64,000 nt of DNA. Source: Prevotella sp. P5-50 (GTDB lineage: Bacteria > Bacteroidota > Bacteroidia > Bacteroidales > Bacteroidaceae). The stretch covers positions 62,001 to 126,000 of the forward strand of contig NZ_NPJA01000013.1 of NCBI RefSeq assembly GCF_002251295.1. Reading direction: 5' to 3'. Under the pieces are notes generated by a model that saw only the letters and a list, made by a program, of their open reading frames with translations, searched no databases and was not told where the DNA came from. The position numbers and the translations under genes are program-made. Positions within the stretch are counted from its first letter, which is position 1; each line of letters begins with the position of its first letter. Below are positions 16,637 to 25,951 of the stretch, in pieces.

Positions 16637-17752
16637 TTATTTTTGGGTTAATAATTGTATCATCTGTCGGGCTGCCACATCGGGAGCCTTGCTGTCACCA
16701 AGTATTTGCTGTACCTGCCGGTAACCTTCGAGCATCACCTGACGTTGAGCGCCACCAGGCAGGATGGCTTCGAGTTGCATTCGGATATTGTCAACACTGA
16801 AAGTGTCTGCCACCAATTCGGTAACGACTTCGCGGTCGGCTATCAGATTGACCAGCGACACATAGCGTACCTTCAGCAGATGGCGACGAAGATAGCCAAT
16901 GAGCCAAGGCAATGGAGTTTCATAACATACCACTTGCGGCACATTGAACATGGCGGTTTCAAGTGTGGCAGTACCACTGGTGACAAGGGCTGCCGTGGCT
17001 GTGGATAACAAATCGTAGGTCTGATTGCGCACCATACGGACTGCCGTGCCACGCAGAAAACGGTCGTAACAAGAGGGTTCGATGCCCGGTGCTCCTGCCA
17101 ACACGATATCGTAACGGTCTGACAGATGGCGCGTGGCGGCTATCATGGCAGGCAGATTGTCTTTGATTTCCTGGCGGCGCGATCCTGCCAACAAGGCAAT
17201 GACCGGACGCAAGGGCTGTTCGGCATGATGGGTGCTCTGGTATTCGCGCACCTCTTGTGCGGTGGGATTGCCCACATAATGGATGGGGTAATGGTGCTTG
17301 CCTTCAAAAAAGGCCACCTCGAAGGGAAGTATCGAGAAGAGTTCGGCTACATCGCGCTTGATATTCTTGATGCGATATTCCTTCCATGCCCATATCTTCG
17401 GGGCAATATAGTAAAAGACGGGTATATCAGTATGGCGTTTGAGCCATGCTGCTATGTCGAGATTGAAACCGGGATAATCGACAAGGATTACCACATCGGG
17501 GTGCCACGCTACGATATCGGCTTTGCATCGGCGCATGTTCTTGAGGATGGTGGGCAGATGGAGTAATACGGGAATGAAACCCATATAAGCCAACTCACGA
17601 TAGTGTTTGACCAGCGTGCCACCAGCCTGCTGCATCTGTTCGCCACCGAAAAAGCGAAACTCTGCCCGTTCGTCAAAGGTCTTGAGCGAACGCATCAGAC
17701 GTGAGGCATGAAGATCACCGCTCGCCTCGCCAGCTATCAAATAGTATCTCAT
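16637..17752 (-). CDS. lpxB: Lipid-A-disaccharide synthase
   Basis: LpxB joins UDP-diacylglucosamine and lipid X in lipid A synthesis at the inner membrane. The ATG of MRYYLIAGEASGD is chosen because it overlaps the surE stop by 4 bp; the longer frame starts with TTG. The 371 residues carry FFGGEQMQQAGG, VVILVDYPGFNL, YYIAPKIWAWKEYR, LLAGSRRQEI and the donor-site segment ALVTSGTATLE. This shows that the cell makes lipopolysaccharide. Confidence 0.95.
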   Translation of the reverse strand: MRYYLIAGEASGDLHASRLMRSLKTFDERAEFRFFGGEQMQQAGGTLVKHYRELAYMGFIPVLLHLPTILKNMRRCKADIVAWHPDVVILVDYPGFNLDIAAWLKRHTDIPVFYYIAPKIWAWKEYRIKNIKRDVAELFSILPFEVAFFEGKHHYPIHYVGNPTAQEVREYQSTHHAEQPLRPVIALLAGSRRQEIKDNLPAMIAATRHLSDRYDIVLAGAPGIEPSCYDRFLRGTAVRMVRNQTYDLLSTATAALVTSGTATLETAMFNVPQVVCYETPLPWLIGYLRRHLLKVRYVSLVNLIADREVVTELVADTFSVDNIRMQLEAILPGGAQRQVMLEGYRQVQQILGDSKAPDVAARQMIQLLTQK

Positions 17753-18519
17753 TCGGTCCAATTGCTCATGCGGTCCAACATATCGTATGCCGTTACGTCA
17801 ATGCGAGTCGGCGTAATAGCTACATAGCCATGGTCTAATGCCCATTCGTCGGTATCGTCCGATTCGGGCTCAAGATTGGCATAATGGCCTACCATCCACC
17901 AATAGTCGTAGTTGCGGGGATGATGACACTTCTCTACTTCATTATACCAGATGCCTTTGGTCATGCGACATACCTTAACACCACGAAACGAAGGCAACTT
18001 CGGAAAATTGACATTGAGACAAACTCCTTCGGGCAAACCTTCGGTCAATACACGTGCTACCATGCGGCGAACATAAGGGCGAAGAGGCTCGAAATCGGCA
18101 TCATCACGATGGTCGCAAAGGGAAAAAGCTACGGAGGGGATGGACTTCATACAGCCTTCACGCACCACGCCCATCGTGCCGCTATAGTGGGAATTGACCG
18201 AAGCATTGTCGCCATGATTGATGCCGCCAAGCACCAAAGCAGGCCGACGATCGGGGCAAAGTTCTGCCATTGCCAACTTCACACAATCCACAGGAGTGCC
18301 GTTGCACGACCAAATCTCTACTCCTTCCTCCTGATGCTGCTGATGTAACGTCAGCGGTAACGTGGCAGAGAAAGCACACGAATAACCGCTACGGGCTGAA
18401 TCGGGCGCACAGACCAGCACGTCGGCAAGGTCGCGAACCATCGCCACAAGACTGTTGATGCCCTTGGCTGCATAGCCGTCATCATTGGAAATAAGTATCA
18501 GTGGTTTTCTTTTATCCAT
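17749..18519 (-). CDS. surE: 5'/3'-nucleotidase SurE
   Basis: SurE removes phosphate from nucleoside monophosphates with a divalent metal. The motifs are ISNDDGYAAKGI (metal-binding Asp-Asp, residues 11-12), PDSARSGYSC, CNGTPVDCVKLA and GGINHGDNASVN-HYSGTMG. The 256-residue length is typical. A minus-strand TACTTTTG at 18550-18543 lies 24 bp upstream. It is divergent from parA and heads the surE-lpxB-DUF5020 run. Confidence 0.93.
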   Translation of the reverse strand: MDKRKPLILISNDDGYAAKGINSLVAMVRDLADVLVCAPDSARSGYSCAFSATLPLTLHQQHQEEGVEIWSCNGTPVDCVKLAMAELCPDRRPALVLGGINHGDNASVNSHYSGTMGVVREGCMKSIPSVAFSLCDHRDDADFEPLRPYVRRMVARVLTEGLPEGVCLNVNFPKLPSFRGVKVCRMTKGIWYNEVEKCHHPRNYDYWWMVGHYANLEPESDDTDEWALDHGYVAITPTRIDVTAYDMLDRMSNWTE

Positions 18520-18566
18520 GCTCTGTTATATGATTTTGTTTGCAAAAGTACTAAAAAAGGTTGATA

Positions 18567-18600
18567 TTTGACCGATTCTCAGAGAAAATTCGTAACTTTG
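18567..18600 (+). promoter_or_regulatory. parA promoter
   Basis: TTTG (18567-18570), a slightly long 22-nt spacer and TAACTTTG (18593-18600) lie 31 bp before the parA ATG, in the region divergent from surE. Confidence 0.6.
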
Positions 18601-18630
18601 CAACCTATATAACTTATTTAGAGATTGGAT

Positions 18631-19410
18631 ATGGGAAAGATTATCGCACTGGCAAACCAGAAAGGCGGAGTTGGAAAGACTACTACCACCATCAATCTGG
18701 CAGCATCACTCGCTACACTGGAGAAGTCGGTTCTCGTGGTCGATGCAGACCCGCAGGCAAATGCTTCCAGCGGACTGGGCGTTGACATCAAAGAAGTGGA
18801 ATGCTCACTCTATGAGTGTATCATCGACAAAGCCGACGTGCGCGATGCCATCTATACTACCGACATCGACGGACTCGACATCATACCAAGCCACATCGAC
18901 TTGGTGGGAGCTGAAATAGAAATGCTCAACCTCGACAATCGTGAGCGAGTGCTCAAAGACTTGCTGGCTACCATCCGCAACGACTATGACTATATACTCA
19001 TAGACTGTTCACCATCGCTCGGACTGATTACCGTCAACGCACTTACGGCTGCTGACTCGGTCATCATACCCGTGCAGTGTGAATACTTCGCACTGGAAGG
19101 TATCAGCAAACTGCTGAACACCATACGCATCATCAAGAGCAAACTCAATCCGCAACTGGAGATTGAAGGATTCCTACTGACGATGTACGACTCACGTCTG
19201 AGACTGGCAAACCAAATCTACGACGAAGTAAAACGCCACTTCCAAGAGCTGGTATTCAAGACCGTCATACAGCGTAACGTCAAACTGTCGGAGAGTCCAA
19301 GCCACGGACTGCCCGTCATACTCTATGATGCCGACTCTACAGGATCCAAAAACCATCTGGCTCTCGCCAAGGAAATCATCAACAAAAACAGTAATCAGAC
19401 CAAACGATAA
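18631..19410 (+). CDS. parA: Chromosome partitioning ATPase ParA (Soj)
   Basis: ParA is the Walker-type ATPase that moves ParB-parS complexes along the nucleoid. MGKIIALANQKGGVGKTTT holds the deviant Walker A with its signature lysine; VVDADPQANASSGLG and LIDCSPSLGLITVNAL follow. The ATG at 18631 is preferred over a TTG two codons earlier. The length is 259 residues, the chromosomal (Soj) type without an N-terminal helix-turn-helix. The stop overlaps the parB start by one base. Confidence 0.96.
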   Translation: MGKIIALANQKGGVGKTTTTINLAASLATLEKSVLVVDADPQANASSGLGVDIKEVECSLYECIIDKADVRDAIYTTDIDGLDIIPSHIDLVGAEIEMLNLDNRERVLKDLLATIRNDYDYILIDCSPSLGLITVNALTAADSVIIPVQCEYFALEGISKLLNTIRIIKSKLNPQLEIEGFLLTMYDSRLRLANQIYDEVKRHFQELVFKTVIQRNVKLSESPSHGLPVILYDADSTGSKNHLALAKEIINKNSNQTKR

Positions 19411-20333
19411 TGACCGTAAGAAAGAAATACGACCGCAGCGTACTGGGAAGAGGACTCGATGACATGGGTGCAGGAAGAGGACTCGATGCACTCATCGACA
19501 CGGGCAACGTACACACACAGGGTTCGTCAAACCTCAACGAGATTGACATCACTGAGATTGAACCCAACCCCAACCAGCCACGACGCGAGTTTGATCAGGA
19601 AGCACTACAAGAATTGGCCAGCAGCATCAGAGAGTTGGGCATCATACAGCCTATCACTCTCCACAAAACAACTGGCGACAAATATCAAATCATTGCAGGA
19701 GAACGACGCTGGAGAGCATCACAACTGGCTGGACTCACTAAAATTCCTGCCTATATCGTCACAGTAGAAGATGAGAACGTCATGGAAATGGCACTCGTCG
19801 AAAACATACAGCGCGAAGATCTCAATGCAATTGAAATTGCACTGGCATACCAACACTTGGCAGAAAAGGGAGGTATGACACAGGCACGCATCTCAGAGCG
19901 AGTGGGCAAAAGCCGTACCGATGTCACCAACCATATGAGACTGCTCAAACTGCCTGCACAAGTGCAAATGGCACTCAAAGAGCATGAGATTGACATGGGA
20001 CATGCAAGGGCGCTACTTGCCATTGACAGCCCATCTATACAAATCAGACTCTTCAAGGAGATCCAGAAAGAAGGATACTCCGTCAGAAAAGTTGAAGAAC
20101 TGGTGCAAGCGCTCAAGAACGGCGATGATATCAAAACCAGCAAAGGAAAAATTGCAGCAAAAAACAAATTGCCGGAAGAGTTCTCTTTGCTGCGCGACAG
20201 ACTCTCACAATTCTTCCAAACTAAAGTGCAGATGACTTGTTCACCAAAAGGAAAAGGCAAAATCAGTATTGCCTTCGACAACGAAGAACAGCTGGAACGC
20301 ATCATGAATGCACTCGACAACAGCAATCAGTAA
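19410..20333 (+). CDS. parB: Chromosome partitioning protein ParB (Spo0J)
   Basis: ParB binds parS, spreads as a CTP-dependent clamp and recruits ParA and SMC. The 307 residues contain the N-terminal CTP-binding core (IEPNPNQPRREFD, LGIIQPITL, GERRWRASQLAG, MALVENIQREDLNAIE), a helix-turn-helix near 145-180 (MTQARISERVGKSRTDVTNH) and a C-terminal dimerisation region. I did not find a perfect parS palindrome in this window. Confidence 0.96.
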   Translation: MTVRKKYDRSVLGRGLDDMGAGRGLDALIDTGNVHTQGSSNLNEIDITEIEPNPNQPRREFDQEALQELASSIRELGIIQPITLHKTTGDKYQIIAGERRWRASQLAGLTKIPAYIVTVEDENVMEMALVENIQREDLNAIEIALAYQHLAEKGGMTQARISERVGKSRTDVTNHMRLLKLPAQVQMALKEHEIDMGHARALLAIDSPSIQIRLFKEIQKEGYSVRKVEELVQALKNGDDIKTSKGKIAAKNKLPEEFSLLRDRLSQFFQTKVQMTCSPKGKGKISIAFDNEEQLERIMNALDNSNQ

Positions 20334-20348
20334 TAAACAAAGATATGT

Positions 20349-20377
20349 CGTGTGCAACCTGTAATGGGTTGCACACG
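20349..20377. other. Perfect 11-bp hairpin between parB and the next gene
   Basis: CGTGTGCAACC (20349-20359) pairs exactly with GGTTGCACACG (20367-20377) around a 7-nt loop. No T-run follows, so it is not a standard terminator. It could be a processing or RNA-stability element setting parAB apart from the downstream genes. An in-frame ATG within the loop region is less likely as a start than the ATG at 20382. Confidence 0.6.
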
Positions 20378-20381
20378 CAAT

Positions 20382-21173
20382 ATGTCTAACAACGCTATCT
20401 ATCAGTTGAAACACTATAATAACATATCAACGCTGAAATTCGCAATATGCTCGCTACTGCTGGCAATATGCACCTCGGCCTATGCACAACAGCATAAGAC
20501 CATCAAAGAGGATACTGCACCAGTGGACAGCATTGACCTGATGATGGCACGCATCGACTCGCTGGTCACTGCAGACTCTATCATCAACATGACTGCCAAT
20601 AAAGACGAGCGATCAATACTACAGGTGGATTCCACCAAGCGCATCAAAGCGAAACGCGACTGGTCAACATGGAAACCTGATCCACAACGCGCACTTTGGC
20701 TGGCTTTGGTACTGCCGGGAGCAGGACAGATATACAATCGGAAATACTGGAAACTACCTATCGTATATGGAGGATTCATGGGATGTATCTATGCCATGAC
20801 ATGGAACAACATGATGTACAAGGATTACTCACAAGCCTACCTCGACATCATGGACGATGATCCAAATACCAACAGCTACAACAAATTCCTGCACCTCGGC
20901 ATGCAGATAAACAGCAGCAACGAAGAAAGGTATAAACAGATATTCAAAAGTCGTAAAGACAAATACCGCCGGTGGCGCGACATGAGTTTCTTTGTGATGG
21001 TAGGTGTCTATGCCCTATCGGTCATCGATGCCTATGTTGATGCCGAACTATCGGTGTTCGATATATCAAAAGACCTCAGTCTGAAAGTAAAGCCTACAGT
21101 CATTCCCAACCATAACGGGGGGAATCCGCTGACGGCACAGTCGCTGGGTGTGAATTGCAGCCTCAACTTCTAA
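20382..21173 (+). CDS. DUF5683 domain-containing protein
   Basis: The chosen start MSNNAIYQLKHYNN gives 263 residues, with a signal-like segment LKFAICSLLLAICTSAYAQQ near residue 25. The family core is WSTWKPDPQRALWLALVLPG followed by AGQIYNRKYWKLPIVYGG and later YRRWRDMSFFVMVGVYALSVIDAYVDA, with two membrane segments. The function is unknown; in Bacteroidetes such genes often sit next to parAB, a conserved arrangement kept here. An in-frame GTG start at 20352 is possible but lies inside the hairpin. Confidence 0.82.
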   Translation: MSNNAIYQLKHYNNISTLKFAICSLLLAICTSAYAQQHKTIKEDTAPVDSIDLMMARIDSLVTADSIINMTANKDERSILQVDSTKRIKAKRDWSTWKPDPQRALWLALVLPGAGQIYNRKYWKLPIVYGGFMGCIYAMTWNNMMYKDYSQAYLDIMDDDPNTNSYNKFLHLGMQINSSNEERYKQIFKSRKDKYRRWRDMSFFVMVGVYALSVIDAYVDAELSVFDISKDLSLKVKPTVIPNHNGGNPLTAQSLGVNCSLNF

Positions 21174-21215
21174 TCACACACCACACTCACTAAAAAGAAA
21201 GCAACAAGAAAAGGA

Positions 21216-22502
21216 ATGAACAAAAGACTTATTAGCATATTCACCCTGCTGACCGTCTTAATCATGGGCGTACAAGCACAGGTGGTGACTACAAACGAAG
21301 AAGATACCGACGAAGAGGATGAACTCATCGTTATTGACGAAGAGGGTAAAGAGGAAATTATCGAATTTCCTGAAGCAATGACCTATGACCTCGACAGTCT
21401 GCTCAACGAGTATATGGCGAAAACATATCTCACACCCGAAGACTGTAATACAACAAATGAAAATCCTTCATATCCCACAGAGGTGTTTGTCGAACGCCTC
21501 TACAGACTGCCTACCGTCATGGAAATGGCACATAATGAGGTAGTGCAACAGTTTATCGACAGATACTGCACCAGACTCAGACGCACTATAGGCTATGCAC
21601 TTGGAGCATCCAACTTCTATATGCCTATCTTTGAAGAGGCACTCGATCTCTACCAGATACCACTCGAACTACGCAATCTGCCTATCATAGAATCGGCACT
21701 CAACCCCAAAGCCGTATCAAGAGTGGGAGCAACAGGACTCTGGCAGTTTATGCTCACCACAGGAAAAACATACGGCCTGCAGGTCAACTCACTCGTTGAC
21801 GAACGTCGCGACCCCATCAAGGCTTCGTTTGCTGCTGCACACTATCTGAGCGATCTCTATAAGGTGTTTGGCGACTGGAACCTCGTCATCGCTGCTTACA
21901 ACTGTGGACCGGCTAACGTCAACAAGGCAATACAAAGGTCTGGAGGAGCAAAAGACTATTGGCAGATTTATCCCTATCTGCCAAAAGAAACAAGAGGTTA
22001 CGTGCCGGCTTTCATAGCTGCCAACTACATGATGACCTACTACTCGAAGCATAACATCTGTCCGATGCACAGCACATTGCCTGCACAAACAGATACAGTG
22101 ATGGTGGCGCGAAACATCCATCTGCAACAGATTGCTGGGGTGTTGGGAATAGACATCGAACAGCTTCGAGCACTCAACCCGATGTATCGACGCGACGTGG
22201 TACCCGGTGCCACACAGCCATACGCCATCAGACTGCCACTGGCAGACGTCAACCGATTCATCGAAATGGAAGACTCTATCAGCAACTATAGGGCAAGCGA
22301 ACTGCTGACTAACCGCATGCAGGTGGAGGTTAACGATGATGTGCCTACCTACTATCATAAGAGCAAACGCTATGTGAAGAGCCGAAAGTGGCGCGTCACA
22401 AGACGCTCCCATATGCATCGCGGATCAAAATCAAAAGCACGACGCGGCAAGGCAAGGCACAGCAAGAAACGCAGCAAGGCACGCAGCAGAAGACGCAGAT
22501 AA
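21216..22502 (+). CDS. Membrane-bound lytic murein transglycosylase (MltD-like), basic tail
   Basis: The enzyme cleaves peptidoglycan glycan strands in the periplasm. It has a signal peptide (ISIFTLLTVLIMGVQAQ), an acidic segment (residues 28-55), then the SLT domain with the catalytic Glu in LPIIESALNP, SRVGATGLWQFM and AAYNCGPANVNKA. A LysM-like stretch near 295-345 (IAGVLGIDIEQLRALNP) follows. The last 45 residues are strikingly basic (RGSKSKARRGKARHSKKRS...). That tail may bind anionic wall or lipid polymers, which is inference. It is part of the parAB-relA run. Confidence 0.88.
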   Translation: MNKRLISIFTLLTVLIMGVQAQVVTTNEEDTDEEDELIVIDEEGKEEIIEFPEAMTYDLDSLLNEYMAKTYLTPEDCNTTNENPSYPTEVFVERLYRLPTVMEMAHNEVVQQFIDRYCTRLRRTIGYALGASNFYMPIFEEALDLYQIPLELRNLPIIESALNPKAVSRVGATGLWQFMLTTGKTYGLQVNSLVDERRDPIKASFAAAHYLSDLYKVFGDWNLVIAAYNCGPANVNKAIQRSGGAKDYWQIYPYLPKETRGYVPAFIAANYMMTYYSKHNICPMHSTLPAQTDTVMVARNIHLQQIAGVLGIDIEQLRALNPMYRRDVVPGATQPYAIRLPLADVNRFIEMEDSISNYRASELLTNRMQVEVNDDVPTYYHKSKRYVKSRKWRVTRRSHMHRGSKSKARRGKARHSKKRSKARSRRRR

Positions 22503-22577
22503 GACACTGCACCAATAACGATTCTTCCCTATATATATAAATAAGGTATAGTATTCACCTATAATTGGCAAACGACA

Positions 22578-24848
22578 ATGGACGAGGACATCAAAAACAA
22601 GGAAACAGCCGACAATGAATTGATTAACGGAGCCTTCCAACACTTGTTGGATACGTATTTGGCATCACGTCACCGCAAGAAAGTGGACATCATCACAAAG
22701 GCTTTCAACTTTGCAAGACAAGCACATAAAGGTGTCCGCCGACTGTCGGGGGAACCCTATATCATGCACCCTATCGCCGTAGCACAAATCGCATGCGAAG
22801 AAGTGGGACTCGGTTCTACAAGTATATGTGCTGCATTGCTGCATGATGTGGTGGAAGATACAGACTACACCACCGAAGATATAGAAAACATCTTCGGCTC
22901 GAAGATTGCACAAATTGTTGATGGACTGACAAAAATCAGTGGAGGTATATTCGGTGAACAGGCTTCGGCACAAGCTGAAAACTTCAAGAAGCTCTTGCTC
23001 ACTATGAGCAATGACATCCGGGTCATACTCATCAAAATATGCGACCGACTGCACAATATGCGCACACTGCAGTCGCAACCTGCCAACAAACAATACAAGA
23101 TTGCAGGAGAAACACTGTATATCTACGCACCATTGGCGAACCGTTTGGGACTGAACAAAATCAAATCGGAACTGGAAAATCTGAGTTTCCAGTATGAACA
23201 TCCCGACGAATACAATAGCATCAAGGCTAAACTCGCATCTACAGAAGCATCACGCCGAGAACTCTTCGACCAGTTTACAGCTCCTATCGAAGAGGCACTC
23301 AAGAAGATGGGTATCAAGTATGAAATCAAAGAACGCGTCAAAACACCATATTCCATCTGGAATAAGATGCAGAATAAACATGTGACCTTCGACGAAATCT
23401 ACGACATACTGGCAGTGCGCATCATCTTCACACCTGAGAAACGTGAGGAGGAGGTCAACGAATGTTTCAACATCTATGTTGCTATCTCTAAGATATACAA
23501 GTCGCACCCAGACCGATTGCGCGACTGGCTCAACCACCCAAAGGCCAACGGATACCAAGCACTCCATGTCACCCTGATGTCAAAACAAGGACGATGGATT
23601 GAGGTGCAGATTCGCTCCGACCGTATGGACGAAATTGCAGAACAGGGATTTGCCGCACACTGGAAATACAAAGAGGGCGAAGAGAACGAATACACTGAAG
23701 ATGAGAGCGAACTCAATGAATGGTTGCGTACCATCAAGGAAATTCTTGACGACCCGCAACCCGATGCTATGGATTTCCTCGATGCTATCAAACTCAATCT
23801 CTTCGCATCGGAAATCTTTGTGTTTACACCGAAAGGTGAAATCAAAACGATGCCTGCAGGATGTACAGCACTCGACTTTGCATTCAGCATACACACCTTC
23901 TTGGGCTCTCACTGTATTGGCGCAAAGGTAAATCATAAACTGGTACCGCTGAGCCATAAACTCAACAGTGGTGACCAAGTGGAGATCCTGACATCGAAAT
24001 CACAACACGTACAACCTTCGTGGATCAACTTTGTATCTACCGCCAAGGCAAGAGCTAAGATACAAGCCATACTCAGACGTGACGGCAGAGAGATGCAGAA
24101 ACAAGGCGAAGAAATACTCAATGCCTTCCTGACCAAGAACGAGATAGAGAATACCGCTGCTACCATTGATAAACTCGCTGCGTTCCATGAAGTGAAAAAC
24201 CGCGAGGAACTGCTTCAAGCACTGGGAGAGAAGACTATTCTGCTGGGAGAAAAAGACCTCGACGAACTGCACGGCAAGAACAATCCAAGCACTATAAAAG
24301 GTTGGCGACGACTCGTACCGTTCCTCGGACGTGGCAAGCAACAGAAGAAAGAGAATACCACACAACAGGAATTCTTTGTGGTTCCAGAAAACTTCAACCG
24401 CAAGAAACCAATCTATATCACCGACGACAATATCGGACAATATAAGTTCCGACATTGCTGCCACCCTATTCCTGGTGACGATATCCTGGGATTCATCGAC
24501 AACAAGCACCGCATCGAAATACATAAGCGTGCCTGTCCTGTGGCTGCAAAGCTCAAGACCAGCTATGGCAACCGCATACTCGATGCCAAATGGGATATGC
24601 ACAAGAAACTGTTCTTCGATGCATGCATCCGCATACAAGGTATCGACCGTGTCGGTATCGTTATGGATATCACAAGCATCATATCCTCACAACTCAATGT
24701 CAATATCCATAAATTCTCTATTACCAGCGAGGAAGGTCTCTTCGATGGATCTATCGAACTGCGCGTCCACGACAGAGAGGATGCCAAGATTATCATGGAT
24801 AAACTCAAGAAGATTGAGGACGTCAAAGACGTGTCACAGATTATGTGA
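22578..24848 (+). CDS. Bifunctional (p)ppGpp synthetase/hydrolase
   Basis: A RelA/SpoT homologue that makes and degrades the stringent alarmones. Its 756 residues include the HD hydrolase domain (HPIAVAQIACEE, LLHDVVEDTDYT), the synthetase domain (IKERVKTPYSIWNKM, YDILAVRIIF, NGYQALHVTL, EVQIRSDRMDEIAEQG with AAHWKYKEG), a TGS domain near 395-455 and a C-terminal ACT domain (GIDRVGIVMDITSIISSQ). The hydrolase metal motif HD and ED is intact, so it should be bifunctional, as in most Bacteroidetes. Confidence 0.95.
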   Translation: MDEDIKNKETADNELINGAFQHLLDTYLASRHRKKVDIITKAFNFARQAHKGVRRLSGEPYIMHPIAVAQIACEEVGLGSTSICAALLHDVVEDTDYTTEDIENIFGSKIAQIVDGLTKISGGIFGEQASAQAENFKKLLLTMSNDIRVILIKICDRLHNMRTLQSQPANKQYKIAGETLYIYAPLANRLGLNKIKSELENLSFQYEHPDEYNSIKAKLASTEASRRELFDQFTAPIEEALKKMGIKYEIKERVKTPYSIWNKMQNKHVTFDEIYDILAVRIIFTPEKREEEVNECFNIYVAISKIYKSHPDRLRDWLNHPKANGYQALHVTLMSKQGRWIEVQIRSDRMDEIAEQGFAAHWKYKEGEENEYTEDESELNEWLRTIKEILDDPQPDAMDFLDAIKLNLFASEIFVFTPKGEIKTMPAGCTALDFAFSIHTFLGSHCIGAKVNHKLVPLSHKLNSGDQVEILTSKSQHVQPSWINFVSTAKARAKIQAILRRDGREMQKQGEEILNAFLTKNEIENTAATIDKLAAFHEVKNREELLQALGEKTILLGEKDLDELHGKNNPSTIKGWRRLVPFLGRGKQQKKENTTQQEFFVVPENFNRKKPIYITDDNIGQYKFRHCCHPIPGDDILGFIDNKHRIEIHKRACPVAAKLKTSYGNRILDAKWDMHKKLFFDACIRIQGIDRVGIVMDITSIISSQLNVNIHKFSITSEEGLFDGSIELRVHDREDAKIIMDKLKKIEDVKDVSQIM

Positions 24849-24891
24849 TCGTCGGTATGGACTATAACTGAACATCAAACTGCTATACAAC

Positions 24892-25866
24892 ATGAAAAAA
24901 CTAATCTGCATGATTTATGCCTTATGTGCCGTAGTCGGTATGGAGGCCAAAGAGAATTTTGACAACCCAGACACCATCGTAGTGGCACGTGATGGTACGG
25001 GACGCTTCCGCAATGTGGCAGAAGCTATCGAGGTGTGCCGCGCCTTTATGGACTATCACAAAGTGATTTATGTCAAAAAGGGTATCTATAAAGAGAAGCT
25101 CACCGTTCCACAGTGGCTCACCAATATAGAAATATGTGGAGAAGACCGAGACAATACCATCATCACATGGGATGACCATGCCAACGTATATCTACCAGAA
25201 ATCGGTAAAGGCATGGGAACTTTCCGTACCTATACCTTGCGCATAGGAGGTAGTCATATCACTTTGAAGAACATTACCATCGAGAACAATTCTGCACGAC
25301 TCGGACAGGCTGTAGCCCTACATACCGAAGGTGACTGCCTGCTTTTTGTCAACTGCCGATTCTTGGGACATCAAGACACCATCTATACAGGTAATGCCAG
25401 CACACGCCTCTATTTTTCCGGATGCTATATAGAAGGTACTACCGACTTTATCTTCGGTCCTTCAACAGCATGGTTTGAAAACTGCGACATCTACTGCAAA
25501 GCTAATTCATATATCACAGCGGCTTCAACGCCAAAAGAGGTGACCTACGGTTACATCTTCAACAACTGTCGCATCACTACAGCACCCGATGTAACAAAAG
25601 TATATCTCGGACGTCCATGGAGAGACTATGGCTATACACTCTTCATGAACTGCCAGTTGCCTCAACAGATACGTCCAGAGGGTTGGCATCATTGGCGCGA
25701 AGAGGCTAAACAGACCGCACGTTACATGGAATACAACAACCAAGGTGAAGGTGCTGCCACCGGCAAGCGTGCCACATGGAGCAAACAACTCACCAAGAAG
25801 GAAGCACAGAAAATCACAGTGGCTAATGTCTTTGCTCGCAACGACAACTGGACGCCCCTACCCTAA
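24892..25866 (+). CDS. Pectinesterase (carbohydrate esterase family 8)
   Basis: The enzyme demethylates homogalacturonan. After a short signal peptide, the right-handed beta-helix family motifs occur in order: GQAVALHTEGD, GHQDTIYTG (catalytic Asp), GTTDFIFGPSTAWFENC (second catalytic Asp) and YLGRPWRDYG (catalytic Arg). The length of 324 residues is that of a single-domain enzyme. It is 43 bp after the RelA/SpoT gene. Together with the GH5 gene it points to use of plant cell-wall material, although no pectin utilisation locus surrounds it. Confidence 0.93.
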   Translation: MKKLICMIYALCAVVGMEAKENFDNPDTIVVARDGTGRFRNVAEAIEVCRAFMDYHKVIYVKKGIYKEKLTVPQWLTNIEICGEDRDNTIITWDDHANVYLPEIGKGMGTFRTYTLRIGGSHITLKNITIENNSARLGQAVALHTEGDCLLFVNCRFLGHQDTIYTGNASTRLYFSGCYIEGTTDFIFGPSTAWFENCDIYCKANSYITAASTPKEVTYGYIFNNCRITTAPDVTKVYLGRPWRDYGYTLFMNCQLPQQIRPEGWHHWREEAKQTARYMEYNNQGEGAATGKRATWSKQLTKKEAQKITVANVFARNDNWTPLP

Positions 25867-25951
25867 AGCTAACGGAGGGATAGTGTGACAGAGTCCGAGC
25901 TTTTCCGTCATAATCATTACTATCAATATCAATTACTTATCAAAAAAAACT

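Noticed and set aside
18543-20340. parS centromere site near parAB
   Set aside because: No convincing TGTTTCACGTGAAACA-like palindrome was found in the region.
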